Shown: positions 46,405-56,299, numbered from the stretch's first letter. The stretch is DNA of 64,000 nucleotides from Adhaeribacter aerolatus (GCF_007991635.1 NZ_BJYS01000027.1:47075-111074), one strand, 5' to 3'. A program made the numbers and translations. The notes: generated by a model from the sequence alone, not told the origin.

Positions 46405-47001
46405 ATGAAGCTATTTAAATTTCTATTAATATTAATTTTGGTTGGCATTATTCCTTTAGCCTGTTGCACCAATCAGGATGGTCCTTATAAACTGGAATTA
46501 TCAAGTGTGCATCTTCAAAAAAACATGAATAGCGCTAATTATGCAGATTGGTTAATTGAAAACGACGTTTATAAAGAAGATACCTTAAAGATTTATTTAG
46601 TTTTCTATTATGAATTACTCTCTCAGGTAACACCTTCTTTTAGCCTAACGCCGTTTGCTATGGCTACAAGCTGTGGAGACCCATATTTTAGAGATTTAAA
46701 AGATAAAATTAACTAAATTGAAATAAGCAGTGATACAATATTTAACAACATTGCTGCTGGAAATAGCTTAAACAATAAAGTAAAGTTTTATAATTCTGTA
46801 TCTAAATCGTTTTTAGGAATTGATGAACTGATTAAAATATATAATACCAAATATGGAGATGAAGCTATTTCCAGTGATGTTCAGCATCTTTATATAGTTG
46901 AAAAACCAGAAAGTCGGCAAAGACATAAGTTTAAGGTTACCATTGATTATGAAAGTGGAAAACAACAAGTAGCAGAAACACCTCGCATCTATTGGCAATA
47001 A
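46405..47001 (+). pseudogene. Lipoprotein gene interrupted by one in-frame TAA
   Basis: From ATG 46405 the frame encodes a lipoprotein signal (LVGIIPLAC) and 103 codons, then TAA at 46714-46716. The same frame continues without interruption for 94 further sense codons (IEISSDTIFNN through TPRIYWQ) to a TAA at 46999. The text around the stop, DKIN-stop-IEISSD, suggests a Lys or Gln codon changed to TAA. The protein would be 198 residues, of a secreted Bacteroidetes lipoprotein type of unknown function. Lower GC than its neighbours. A sequencing error or read-through are alternatives. Confidence 0.8.
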
Positions 47002-47006
47002 CAAAA

Positions 47007-47033
47007 AAGCCTGTTCCGGAACAGAACAGGCTT
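47007..47033. terminator. Intrinsic terminator between converging genes
   Basis: A 10-bp perfect stem (47007-47016 with 47024-47033), 7-nt loop. On the minus strand it is followed by T6, so it mainly serves the ferredoxin gene; it can also stop the lipoprotein pseudogene transcript. Confidence 0.8.
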
Positions 47034-47053
47034 CATATATTTTTGGTTTTTGA

Positions 47054-47404
47054 TTACACTTCGGCGTGTAACCATTGTTTTTTAGCCAAAAGCTCTTCTT
47101 CTGTTTCGCGATAGTCGGGGTCATCGACGCAGCAATCTACCGGGCAGACTGCCGCACACTGCGGCTCCTCGTGAAAACCGGTACACTCGGTACACTTATC
47201 CGAAACAATGTAATAATATTCTTCAGAAATGGGATTTTGTGGGGCATTACCAGCCACAATCTCACCACCGTCAATTTCCACTTCGGTTAACGCTGTACCA
47301 CCGCCCCAGGTCCAGGCCACACCACCTTCGTAAATAGCAGTGTTCGGGCACTCTGGTTCACATGCGCCGCAGTTAATACATTCGTCCGTGATCATTATAG
47401 CCAT
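47054..47404 (-). CDS. Dicluster 4Fe-4S ferredoxin
   Basis: A 116-residue cytosolic ferredoxin with two [4Fe-4S] motifs: [12 protein letters not shown] at residues 9-20, and [13 protein letters not shown] followed by AAVCP near 70-87. The enlarged second motif and the 40-residue insert between the clusters resemble YfhL/Alvin-type ferredoxins. Divergent from a LuxC-type acyl-CoA reductase gene, a pairing I recall from other Bacteroidetes; an electron-transfer link is not shown. Confidence 0.92.
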   Translation of the reverse strand: MAIMITDECINCGACEPECPNTAIYEGGVAWTWGGGTALTEVEIDGGEIVAGNAPQNPISEEYYYIVSDKCTECTGFHEEPQCAAVCPVDCCVDDPDYRETEEELLAKKQWLHAEV

Positions 47405-47455
47405 TATCGTATCTCCTATATATTTTTATTATTTTTGTATGCCAAAAATTTTCGG

Positions 47456-47485
47456 CAAAAGTAGAAACAATCCGTAACACATCAA
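47456..47485 (-). promoter_or_regulatory. Consensus promoter of the ferredoxin gene
   Basis: On the minus strand: TTG (47483-47485), exactly 19 bp, then TACTTTTG (47456-47463). Both boxes are perfect matches to the Bacteroidetes sigma-ABfr consensus. The leader to ATG 47404 is about 45 nt. Confidence 0.75.
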
Positions 47486-47515
47486 ATATTTCCTTCTAAT
47501 AAGTTTAAATAAACC

Positions 47516-48526
47516 ATGACTCTACCAGAACGTATTGCCGCTTTTGTGTCGCTCGGCGAAGAATTAAAAAACCTGACACCGGAGCAAAAGCTCCAAATTA
47601 GGGAACGGGCCGGCAATGGTAATCCCTGGTTCGACGAAAGGAATATTACTAATGCCTTTAACGGAATAATTTACCTATTGGATAAGGAAAACCTCGAGGA
47701 TTGGCTTTTTGTTTACGATTTGGAAAATATTACCCCGAAAAATGTGGGCGTTATTATGGCCGGCAATATTCCCATGGTGGGCTTTCACGACTTTTTAACG
47801 GTCCTGATTTCGGGACATTATTTGTATGCCAAACTCAGCAGCGAAGATACTTTTCTGATGAAAATGCTGGCCGAACGCCTGGTAAAAATTGAGCCGCGAT
47901 TTGCCGAGCGGATACAATTTGTAGCGTTGCTGAAAGAAGCCGATGCCATTATTGCTACCGGTTCTGATAACACCGCCCGGTATTTTGAATATTATTTTTC
48001 GAAAAAGCCACATATCATCCGGAAAAACCGCACGAGCCTGGGCATCCTGTCCGGCAACGAAACACCCGAAGATTTCCGGGCATTGGGCGAAGATATTTTC
48101 ACCTATTATGGACTGGGTTGCCGCAACGTATCAAAATTACTGGTACCCGAAAATTATTCTTTTACCGGTTTTTACGAAGCTATAGAGCCTTTTAAATACA
48201 TCCTGGACCACAACAAGTACCAGAATAATTACGATTACAACAAATCTATTTTGCTGGTAAACCGCGCCCCGCACTTAGATAACGGTTTTTTACTCCTGAG
48301 CGAAAGCGACCAACTGGTATCGCCGATTAGTGTATTATTTTACGGAACTTACGCGAATGCCGACGATCTGAAAAATCAATTAGTGGCAGTAAAAGACAAA
48401 ACCCAGGCCGTGGTTTCGGTCGGTGCCTGGTACCCCAACAGTATCGCTTTTGGGCAAGCACAGTGCCCCGCCGTTTGGGATTATGCCGATGGCGTAGATA
48501 CGTTGGCCTTCCTTAGCAAACTTTAA
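47516..48526 (+). CDS. LuxC-type acyl-CoA/acyl-protein reductase
   Basis: A 336-residue protein of the LuxC (PF05893) aldehyde-dehydrogenase-like family, which reduces acyl-CoA or acyl thioesters to aldehydes with NADPH. Visible signs: GVIMAGNIPMVGFHDF, IATGSDNTARYFEYYF, and the active-site Cys at residue 202 in YYGLGCRNVSKL. No luxAB or other lux genes are present, so it is not part of a bioluminescence operon. Divergent from the ferredoxin gene. Confidence 0.85.
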   Translation: MTLPERIAAFVSLGEELKNLTPEQKLQIRERAGNGNPWFDERNITNAFNGIIYLLDKENLEDWLFVYDLENITPKNVGVIMAGNIPMVGFHDFLTVLISGHYLYAKLSSEDTFLMKMLAERLVKIEPRFAERIQFVALLKEADAIIATGSDNTARYFEYYFSKKPHIIRKNRTSLGILSGNETPEDFRALGEDIFTYYGLGCRNVSKLLVPENYSFTGFYEAIEPFKYILDHNKYQNNYDYNKSILLVNRAPHLDNGFLLLSESDQLVSPISVLFYGTYANADDLKNQLVAVKDKTQAVVSVGAWYPNSIAFGQAQCPAVWDYADGVDTLAFLSKL

Positions 48527-48908
48527 AGACTAAGGTTCTGCCGGCTGGATTAGGTAAAACACGAAGACCTCAATACTGGCTTTTGCCTGGAAATAAACAC
48601 ATTTTTTTATCCAAAAAACCTTTTCTTTTTTCTACAGTTAAATAGAAACAAGTTGCTTAGGGTGCTTTCTTTAAAAAGTCTTTTTAACGCCTTTTTAGCT
48701 AAAAAATAAGTAAAACCCGTGGTATCAGGACGATGTTACGATAAATTTTCAGGAGCCATTCTGAGGAGGCGCGGCCACCGGCTATGCGCATAACTTGGTT
48801 AAGAGTGGTGGGTTGCTGATATCTAAAACCTAATAAAAGGAAGAATCGTTTGCCTTCCTGATAAGGAAGGGCAATAGCAATGAAGGTAATGCTTAAATAG
48901 CGAGCATC
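48527..48908. other. Intergenic stretch, no feature recognised
   Basis: A 382-bp gap between the LuxC-type gene and the M20 amidohydrolase. The minus-strand frame at 48699-49004 overlaps the following gene and has no family resemblance. No clear terminator or consensus promoter. Confidence 0.4.
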
Positions 48909-50180
48909 ATGACCATTACACAAATCAACGCCCTCAATGCTGAAATGGACAGCGCTCTTGAAGCGATGCTTCCGGAGATGGAAGAAATCTATAAAGACCT
49001 TCATCGCAATCCCGAACTCTCGATGCAGGAAGTGCGTACGGCCCGGATTGCGGCCGACTACCTGAAAAAATATAATTGGGAAGTAACAGCCGGTATAGGC
49101 GTTACAGGTGTATTAGGTCTCCTAAATAACGGGGAAGGGCCAACTGTAATGCTGCGTGCTGATATGGATGCGTTACCGGTTACAGAGGCTACTGGATTGC
49201 CTTATGCCAGTACAGTAAGGGCTGTAGATGAAGATGGAACTGAAGTAGGTGTTTCGCACGTTTGCGGCCACGATTTTCATGTAACCTGGTTAATGGGAAC
49301 CGCCCGGCTATTGGCCGAGCATAAAAACCTGTGGAGCGGAACGATTCTCGCCGTTTTCCAACCGGGCGAAGAAGTGGGCCGCGGTGCGAAAGCGATGATA
49401 GATGATGGCATGATGACCCGTTTTCCGAAGCCGGATATTATACTAGGGCAGCATGTGATGGTAGGTATTGCCGGATATGTGGGACATCGCAGCGGCGCAA
49501 TTCTGGCTGGTGGCGATAGCCTGAAGGTGCAAATATTTGGCCGCGGCTCGCACGGTTCACAACCCCAAACTGCCATTGATCCGGTAATTATGGCGGCCGC
49601 TACTACCATCCGTTTGCAGACAATTGTATCGCGGGAGATTGACCCGAATGATAGTGCGGTGCTAACGGTAGGCGCCCTACAAGCCGGCACCAAGGAAAAT
49701 ATTATTCCGGATGACGCTACGCTTAAACTCAACATCCGTACTTTTGATGAGGATGTACGCAACCATATTATGGCTGCTGTAAAACGGGTTTGCTGCGCCG
49801 AGTGCCAGGCCTCCAATGCGCCGCAGGAACCGGAGTTTTCGACCCTGAGCCATTACCCTTTAACCGTAAACGATGCGGAGGCAACCGCCAAAGTTGCAGT
49901 AGCTTTCGAGGCCCAATTTGGTGATCGTTCTTACGAAACGCCCCGCAAATCGGCAAGTGAAGATTTTAGCGTTTTCGGCCGCGCCTGGCAGGTGCCTTAT
50001 GTATTTTGGTTTGTAGGCGGTACCGATAAAGCTACCTTTCTGGAAGCGCAGAAAAACAAAGCCATTAACACCATTCCCAGCAATCATTCACCTAAGTTTG
50101 CTCCGGTACTGCACCCCACCTTAAAAACCGGGTTTGTAACCATGATAACCGCCGCCGCTGTTTGGCTAAACGCACACTAG
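48909..50180 (+). CDS. Cytosolic M20 family amidohydrolase
   Basis: A 423-residue M20D hydrolase without signal peptide. Catalytic and metal motifs: LHRNPELS, MLRADMDALPVTE, HVCGHDFH (with Phe in place of the usual Ala), FQPGEEVGRGA and GRGSHGSQP in the lid domain. Members remove acyl or indole-acyl groups from amino acids. Substrate unknown. The stop TAG directly abuts the ATG of the next gene, so the two are probably cotranscribed. Confidence 0.88.
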   Translation: MTITQINALNAEMDSALEAMLPEMEEIYKDLHRNPELSMQEVRTARIAADYLKKYNWEVTAGIGVTGVLGLLNNGEGPTVMLRADMDALPVTEATGLPYASTVRAVDEDGTEVGVSHVCGHDFHVTWLMGTARLLAEHKNLWSGTILAVFQPGEEVGRGAKAMIDDGMMTRFPKPDIILGQHVMVGIAGYVGHRSGAILAGGDSLKVQIFGRGSHGSQPQTAIDPVIMAAATTIRLQTIVSREIDPNDSAVLTVGALQAGTKENIIPDDATLKLNIRTFDEDVRNHIMAAVKRVCCAECQASNAPQEPEFSTLSHYPLTVNDAEATAKVAVAFEAQFGDRSYETPRKSASEDFSVFGRAWQVPYVFWFVGGTDKATFLEAQKNKAINTIPSNHSPKFAPVLHPTLKTGFVTMITAAAVWLNAH

Positions 50181-50822
50181 ATGATAAGTGAATCGTATAA
50201 TATTTACCCATTGCTGGATCTGATGGGGACTTTTATATTTGCGCTGAGCGGGGCAGTTGCCGCGAGAAAAAAGGGGCTTGATATTTTTGGCATTTTTTCT
50301 ATTGCCTTTACTGTAGCCTGTGGCGGGGGCATTATTCGCGACTTGTGTATTGGCGCTATCCCTCCGGCCGGTTTAACCAATTGGCTTTACTTAGTGATGG
50401 TACTGGCGGCTACCCTGATCGGTATTGTTTTTAATCGCACCGTGAATATTTTAAATCATCCGGTATTGGTATTCGATGCCGTGGGACTATCAGTTTTTGC
50501 CGTTTCCGGAGCGCGTAAAGCCATTGTCTTCGAGCATAATTATGAAGTCGCCATTCTGCTTGGAATAGTTACGGCCGTTGGGGGTGGAGTGATCCGGGAC
50601 ATATTGCTAGACCGGGTTCCGGTTATATTAAGAAAAGAAATTTACGCATCAGCCGCAATGGTAGGCGCAACAATTGTGGTAATAGGAGAATATTTACATT
50701 ATTCTTTAGAAACCGTTTCGGTAGTAGCAATAGTAGTTTGTTTTGGTTTACGCTTCTTAGGCCTGCATTTTCATTGGAACCTTCCCTCTTTTCCGGATAA
50801 AGAATCCGAAAAAGATAAATAA
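50181..50822 (+). CDS. TRIC family trimeric intracellular cation channel (YicG-like)
   Basis: A 213-residue membrane protein with about seven transmembrane helices made from two homologous UPF0126 repeats. Each carries the signature (F/L)AxSGAxxA(R)K followed by GxxxAxGGGxIRD: first at about 21-60 (ALSGAVAARK, GGGIIRD), second at about 105-152 (AVSGARKAI, VGGGVIRD). Prokaryotic TRIC homologues conduct monovalent cations. It starts with no gap after the amidohydrolase gene. Confidence 0.9.
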   Translation: MISESYNIYPLLDLMGTFIFALSGAVAARKKGLDIFGIFSIAFTVACGGGIIRDLCIGAIPPAGLTNWLYLVMVLAATLIGIVFNRTVNILNHPVLVFDAVGLSVFAVSGARKAIVFEHNYEVAILLGIVTAVGGGVIRDILLDRVPVILRKEIYASAAMVGATIVVIGEYLHYSLETVSVVAIVVCFGLRFLGLHFHWNLPSFPDKESEKDK

Positions 50823-51221
50823 TACTTCTCTCGGATTGTAGTATTCCGCTTCGTTTTTAGACCCGGCAAGCTTTTCCGAACCGCTGAATAAGTGCGGTGG
50901 AAATAGTTATACCCTACCCGTAGTAAAAGCCAGGCAACTATTCGCGGCAGATGGAGTGAAATTAAAATTCTTTAGCATTATGATTAAAATTAACATTCCA
51001 TTTTTTTGGATTACGTATAGGGTTTTGAAGCTTTTATGAAGAACATCATTATTAGCAACATAAAAGCAAACGCAAAGCCATCAGGTTTTAGTATTTTATA
51101 TAACTGGCTAAGATTTTTTGTATTACCACAGGCCAGGCGAGCTGGGCTAATTTTCATTTAGTGTATTTATAAATAATGATTTGCGGGCAATATTGCGCTT
51201 GCCGGTCCTAAATTATCATGC
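50823..51221. other. Intergenic stretch before the mrp operon
   Basis: 399 bp, AT-rich in its right half. It must hold the mrp promoter, but no TAnnTTTG with a correctly placed TTG was found. A small ACCGC/GCGGT hairpin near 50880-50905 is too weak to call a terminator. Confidence 0.35.
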
Positions 51222-53531
51222 ATGTTATTAGCTGTACTTTCCGGATTTATCATAGCTTGCTTTGTTCCGCTTTTGGGGAAACAGTTGCGTGGAAAATGGT
51301 CCTTAATCATGACCGCGCTCCCGCTAAGCCTGTTTATTTATTTCCTAACCTTTATTAATCCGGTATCCCGCCAGCAAAAATTATTTTTTTCCTATAACTG
51401 GGTGCCTTCCATGGGCATTAATTTCGATTTTCTAGTCGACGGGTTATCTCTACTTTTTGCCCTGATGATAACCGGTATAGGGGCTTTGGTCTTTTTATAT
51501 ACGTCAGCCTATATGCAGGGAGACCGTTATCTGGACCGGTTTTATGGATACCTCTGCTTATTTATGGGGGCCATGCTGGGAATGGTTTTGTCGGATAATA
51601 TCTTTACCCTGTTTGTGTTTTGGGAATTAACAAGTATCAGTTCTTTTTTTCTCATCGGGTATAATAATGAAAGTAAAGCATCCCGGAAATCAGCTTTAAT
51701 CTCGCTTACTGTTACGGGCTTAGGCGGGTTCTTTTTGTTGGCAGCTTTCGCGCTTATCGGAAATATTACCGGCACTTACTCTATTAATGAGATGATTGGC
51801 TCGGCAGCGGTATTGAAAGCGCACGAGCTGTATTTATTAATTATTATTTTTCTTTTTATTGCCGCCTTTTCTAAATCTGCCCAGTTTCCGCTGCACTTTT
51901 GGTTGCCCGGCGCCATGAAAGCCCCCACACCTGTTTCCACGTACCTGCATTCCGCCACCATGGTGAAGGCCGGTATTTATTTGCTGGCCAGGTTTACCCC
52001 GGTATTAGGGGGTGTGCTGGTATGGAATAATACTTTAACCATTGTGGGTGGCTTTACCATGGTTTATGCCGCCTTTCACTCCATCTTTAAAAAAGACCTG
52101 AAGGAAATTCTGGCCTTCTCTACCATTTCGGCGCTGGGCATGTTGGTGTTTTTATTAGGCTTGGGCACATCTGAGGCGCTACTGGCTGCCACTGTTTACA
52201 TTGTAGTACACGCATTATATAAAGCCGGTTTGTTTCTGGTTACTGGCATAATAGATCATGAAACCGGTACAAGAAAAATATTCAAGTTATCTGGCTTAAG
52301 AAAAGTGATGATGCCGGTGGCTATAGCAGGATTATTGGCCATGATATCTAACGCAGGTATTCCACCCAGTTTTGGTTTTATAGGTAAAGACCTGATTTAT
52401 GAGTCTGCCTTGCAATTAAATATGAATGCAACTGTTTTAACGGCAGTAGCCGTATTAGCCAATACATTGCTGCTATACGCCAGTATTCTGGTAGGTATCA
52501 AGCCTTTTGCGGGGCCCTTACCAGATACTTATAAAGAGGTGCATTTACCTGATTGGCGCCTGTGGGTGCCTCCGCTGTTCTTGGGCGCTGTTGGTATAAT
52601 CCTGGGTTTGTTTCCTGTTATCGTGGAAGGAGGCATCATCACGCCGGCGCTTCTTTCTATGCATCCAACAGCACCCAAAATTCACCTGAAGCTATGGCAT
52701 GGGTTTAATTTAGTACTGGGGTTGAGCGCAGTAACCATAATGGGCGGCCTGCTGTTGTATTTTTCATTAAAGCCTTCCATCCGGCACGAAGTCTGGTTGG
52801 CGAAGTTCAATAAATTATCTCCGCAAAATTTAGCCATTTACCTCAGTCGAAAATTCAGAGACTTTGCCGGGCTGTGGACACGACTGCTGCAGAATGGCTA
52901 CGTACGCATCTATGTACTGGTCATTATCTCTTTCCTGACCGCCTTACTGGCCTACCAATCCTTTACCCAGGTTAGGTTTTATGTAGATCCGGCAAAAATA
53001 TCGCCTTTAACCTCTGCTGAGATGGTGGTTATGCTTATTCTTATTACAGCTATCCTCTATTTGGTTTATACGCCATCGCGGCTGGCAGCGGTGGCGGCCA
53101 TGGGTGTTATCGGTTATTGCATATGCCTGATTTTTGTTTTTTATAGCGCGCCGGATTTGGCCATGACCCAATTTGCGGTAGATACCTTAACCGTAATTCT
53201 TTTTGTTCTGGTACTCTACCGGCTTCCCAAATACATTACTTATTCCAACTGGTTAATAAGATTACGCGACGGACTGGTTGCTCTGTTTTTTGGTTTGCTT
53301 ATAACCATATTGGGCCTAGAAGTACTAAATGAACCTACCAGTAAGGAAACCACTCAGTTTTTCGCAGAAAATTCTTATACCCTTGCCAAAGGAAAAAATG
53401 TAGTGAATGTAATTCTGGTGGATTACCGGGGAATAGATACCATGGTGGAAATAACCGTGTTAACCATTGCCGCCTTAGGCGTGTTTGCCCTGTTAAAGCT
53501 ACAGCTAAACAAATACGACCAGGAATTATGA
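51222..53531 (+). CDS. mrpA: Mrp Na+/H+ antiporter subunit A
   Basis: A 769-residue NuoL-related subunit with about twenty transmembrane helices. Proton_antipo_N/M core (about 60-410) includes FWELTSISSFFLIGY and FPLHFWLPGAMKAPTPVSTYLHSATMVKAGIYLL. The C-terminal part holds MbhD-like (about 590-660, YSAPDLAMTQFAVDTLTVILF) and MbhE-like (about 680-765, VILVDYRGIDTMVEITVLTIAALG) segments, as in full-length MrpA. It begins the seven-gene operon and overlaps mrpB by 4 bp (ATGA). Confidence 0.95.
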   Translation: MLLAVLSGFIIACFVPLLGKQLRGKWSLIMTALPLSLFIYFLTFINPVSRQQKLFFSYNWVPSMGINFDFLVDGLSLLFALMITGIGALVFLYTSAYMQGDRYLDRFYGYLCLFMGAMLGMVLSDNIFTLFVFWELTSISSFFLIGYNNESKASRKSALISLTVTGLGGFFLLAAFALIGNITGTYSINEMIGSAAVLKAHELYLLIIIFLFIAAFSKSAQFPLHFWLPGAMKAPTPVSTYLHSATMVKAGIYLLARFTPVLGGVLVWNNTLTIVGGFTMVYAAFHSIFKKDLKEILAFSTISALGMLVFLLGLGTSEALLAATVYIVVHALYKAGLFLVTGIIDHETGTRKIFKLSGLRKVMMPVAIAGLLAMISNAGIPPSFGFIGKDLIYESALQLNMNATVLTAVAVLANTLLLYASILVGIKPFAGPLPDTYKEVHLPDWRLWVPPLFLGAVGIILGLFPVIVEGGIITPALLSMHPTAPKIHLKLWHGFNLVLGLSAVTIMGGLLLYFSLKPSIRHEVWLAKFNKLSPQNLAIYLSRKFRDFAGLWTRLLQNGYVRIYVLVIISFLTALLAYQSFTQVRFYVDPAKISPLTSAEMVVMLILITAILYLVYTPSRLAAVAAMGVIGYCICLIFVFYSAPDLAMTQFAVDTLTVILFVLVLYRLPKYITYSNWLIRLRDGLVALFFGLLITILGLEVLNEPTSKETTQFFAENSYTLAKGKNVVNVILVDYRGIDTMVEITVLTIAALGVFALLKLQLNKYDQEL

Positions 53532-53938
53532 GACACTTAACCTTTAAAACCGCCACCAATTTTTTACTCCCCCTCCTGCTCCTGTTTTCCATTTTTATTT
53601 TGTTAAGAGGCCATTATTTGCCGGGCGGTGGTTTTGTAGGCGGTATTATAGCGGCCATTGCTTTTGTATTGCATGCCTTTGCCTTTGGTTTAAAAGATAC
53701 CCGTAAACTTCTTAAAATAAAGCCCATGAGCCTAATGCCCGCCGGATTGGCCTTGGCCGTTTTCAGCGCTATTCTTCCCATCTTTCAGGGTTTGCCCATC
53801 ATGACCGGCCTGTGGATGAATGAACCCATACCTGTAATTGGGTTGATAGGGACAGCTTTATTGTTTGACTTGGGGGTATACATTGTTGTACTGGGGGTGG
53901 CATTAACCATTATTTTCACCATTTCAGAATCGGTGTAG
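53528..53938 (+). CDS. mrpB: Mrp antiporter subunit B
   Basis: A 136-residue MnhB-domain membrane protein with four helices and the hallmark RGHYLPGGGFVGGIIAA near residue 27. Overlaps mrpA by ATGA, so translation is coupled. Part of the hetero-oligomeric cation/proton antiporter in the inner membrane. Confidence 0.95.
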   Translation: MRHLTFKTATNFLLPLLLLFSIFILLRGHYLPGGGFVGGIIAAIAFVLHAFAFGLKDTRKLLKIKPMSLMPAGLALAVFSAILPIFQGLPIMTGLWMNEPIPVIGLIGTALLFDLGVYIVVLGVALTIIFTISESV

Positions 53939-53939
53939 C

Positions 53940-54302
53940 ATGGAAATAATTCTGGCAATAATTGTGGGCCTTCTTTATGCTTCGGGCATCTACCTGATGT
54001 TGCGCCGTAGTTTGGTAAAATTAGTGATTGGTCTTGTTTTGCTGGGAAATGGGGTGAACCTACTGATATTTTTATTAGGCGGGCTGGTTAAGGGCAAGCC
54101 ACCTATCATTCCGCCAACCGATACGGTGTTAGGACAGATTTATGCCGACCCTGTACCCCAGGCTTTAATCCTGACCGCCATTGTCATCAGTTTTGGTTTG
54201 CAATCCTTTGCCATAGTTTTAATCAAGCGCACCTATATCGTATTAGATACCGACGATTTGGATCAAATACACTCAGCAGAAGAAGACGAAGATGACTATT
54301 AA
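53940..54302 (+). CDS. mrpC: Mrp antiporter subunit C (NuoK-like)
   Basis: A 120-residue NuoK-family protein with three helices; [15 protein letters not shown] and the [20 protein letters not shown] segment are typical of MrpC. The acidic C-terminus overlaps the mrpD start by 11 bp. Confidence 0.94.
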   Translation: MEIILAIIVGLLYASGIYLMLRRSLVKLVIGLVLLGNGVNLLIFLLGGLVKGKPPIIPPTDTVLGQIYADPVPQALILTAIVISFGLQSFAIVLIKRTYIVLDTDDLDQIHSAEEDEDDY

Positions 54303-55821
54303 TCTGATCATATTACCGGTTTTGCTTCAATTTTTACTGGCTATTATTCTGTTGTTTTTCTGGACAAGAACGTCTATTCAAAAAATTATCAGTATTGCAG
54401 GCAGTATGTTCTCTATTTTGGTGGCAGTATTGTTGTTCAGCGCGGTTTATAATAATAAAATTATAACGATGCAGGCCGGCAACTGGGGGCCGCCTTTCGG
54501 TATCACCTTTGTGGCCGATACCTTCAGTACCACCATGGTGCTGCTGGCTTCCATCTCAGCTGCAGCGGTTACGGTTTTTTCATCGGTCACCATAAAAAAA
54601 GCCCGGATGAAATTTGGTTATTTTCCAAGTTTTCACTTCCTGCTAATGGGGTTGAACGGCGCATTTCTGACCGGTGACATCTTTAATTTATATGTCTGGT
54701 TCGAGGTGGTTATTCTTTCCTCTTTTGTATTTATTACCCTGGGCGGTAAAAAGGTTCAGATAGAAGGGGCTGTTAAGTACTTCACCCTTAATTTCCTGGC
54801 TTCCATGATTTTTCTTACGGCCATAGCTGTCTTATACGGACTGGCGGGAAGCCTGAACATGGCGGATCTGTCGGGTAAAATTCAAAACATCCAGAACCAG
54901 GGGCTGGTACAGGTAACCGCCGTTTTATTTCTGGTAGGTTTTGGTATTAAATCTGCCATGTTTCCACTGTATTTCTGGCTGCCGGATTCTTATCATACCC
55001 CCCAGGCAGCCATATCTGCCATCTTTGCCGGGCTGCTGACCAAAGTTGGAATATATGCTCTGTTACGTGTTTTCAGCCTGATCTTTATTCCGGACCTGTT
55101 TATGAAAAACTTGATAGTAATTTTGGCCGGGCTTACCCTTTTCAGCGGCGGGTTAGGGGCACTGGTGCAGGTAAATATGCGCAAAATGCTCTCTTATTTA
55201 ATCGTTTGCCATATCGGATATATTATTGGCGGGTTGGGCATGTTTACGGTTGCTGCTTTGTCGGGCGCCATCTTTTACCTTATCCACGATATCATTATCA
55301 AAACCAATCTTTTCCTGGTGGCCGGCGTCATTTATAAAATAAATGGAGAGCTGAACATGAAACGCATGGGTGGCATTTATGCTAATTATCCGGCTTTATC
55401 CCTTTTAATGGCCATCCCGCTTTTCTCCCTCATCGGTGTACCGCCATTATCCGGCTTTTGGCCAAAAATCGATCTTTTTAAGGAGAGTTTTACTACCGCT
55501 AATTATTTCTTGCTGGGCTGTTTTATATTCGGAAGCGTTATAACCTTATTTGTCATCAGCAAGTTATGGTCCGAAGTTTTCTGGAAAAAAATGAAAAATC
55601 CAGTCCGGAAACCTTACATCAGATATTATGATGAGATGCCACAAAACCAAAAGGTGCTGCTAATCCTTCCTATAATCTTTCTGAGTTTAATATTGCTGTA
55701 TATAGGATTAGGCGCCGAAAATATTTTTCAGTTGTCAAATAAAATTGCTACTGAGCTGATGGATACCACTGCTTATAAAAATGCTGTTTTAGGCACAACA
55801 AAAATCCATATAACGCCATGA
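54292..55821 (+). CDS. mrpD: Mrp antiporter subunit D (NuoM/N-like)
   Basis: A 509-residue Proton_antipo_M membrane subunit with about fourteen helices. Landmarks are NLYVWFEVVILSSFVFITLGG, the helix FPLYFWLPDSYHTPQAAISAIFAGLLTK (conserved Lys and Pro) and YLIHDIIIKTNLFLVAG. It starts inside mrpC and overlaps mrpE by 4 bp. Confidence 0.95.
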   Translation: MTINLIILPVLLQFLLAIILLFFWTRTSIQKIISIAGSMFSILVAVLLFSAVYNNKIITMQAGNWGPPFGITFVADTFSTTMVLLASISAAAVTVFSSVTIKKARMKFGYFPSFHFLLMGLNGAFLTGDIFNLYVWFEVVILSSFVFITLGGKKVQIEGAVKYFTLNFLASMIFLTAIAVLYGLAGSLNMADLSGKIQNIQNQGLVQVTAVLFLVGFGIKSAMFPLYFWLPDSYHTPQAAISAIFAGLLTKVGIYALLRVFSLIFIPDLFMKNLIVILAGLTLFSGGLGALVQVNMRKMLSYLIVCHIGYIIGGLGMFTVAALSGAIFYLIHDIIIKTNLFLVAGVIYKINGELNMKRMGGIYANYPALSLLMAIPLFSLIGVPPLSGFWPKIDLFKESFTTANYFLLGCFIFGSVITLFVISKLWSEVFWKKMKNPVRKPYIRYYDEMPQNQKVLLILPIIFLSLILLYIGLGAENIFQLSNKIATELMDTTAYKNAVLGTTKIHITP

Positions 55822-56297
55822 TGCAGAATAGATTTCTCCTGAATGTTGTATTAACACTGATATGGATGGCGCTTACAGGTGCCTTTACCTACATCAATAT
55901 CTTTATCGGCTTTGTAATAAGCTTTTTTATTCTCTGGGTCATTAGCAGAAACAGTGAAGACAATCGTTATTTTACCATAGCATTTAAAATTGTGGGGTTT
56001 TTCTTTTTCTTTTTATGGGAAATGCTTAAAGCAAACTGGCAGGTAGCGTACGAAGTCATGACCTCTCATCTTCATATGAAACCGGGCATTGTAAAAATAG
56101 AACTAGACGCAAAAACAGATCTTGAGATTACCCTGTTATCCAACCTTATTGCGCTTACACCGGGCACTTTGGTAGTGGATGTTTCTGATGACAGAAAAGT
56201 CATGTATGTGCATGGCATGTACCTGGAAGACAAAGCCAAATTTATTCAGTCCATAAAATTAGGACTGGAGAAACCATTGCTTGATATTATGCGCTAG
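55818..56297 (+). CDS. mrpE: Mrp antiporter subunit E
   Basis: A 159-residue MNHE-family protein: two N-terminal transmembrane helices, then a cytosolic part with LTLLSNLIALTPGTLVVDV-like text (here TLLSNLIALTPGTLVVDVSD), the family signature. It overlaps mrpD by 4 bp; mrpF follows after 2 bp. Confidence 0.94.
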   Translation: MMQNRFLLNVVLTLIWMALTGAFTYINIFIGFVISFFILWVISRNSEDNRYFTIAFKIVGFFFFFLWEMLKANWQVAYEVMTSHLHMKPGIVKIELDAKTDLEITLLSNLIALTPGTLVVDVSDDRKVMYVHGMYLEDKAKFIQSIKLGLEKPLLDIMR

Positions 56298-56299
56298 TT

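Noticed and set aside
47516..48526. Bioluminescence (lux) operon
   Set aside because: Only a LuxC-type reductase is present; no luxA, luxB, luxD or luxE nearby.
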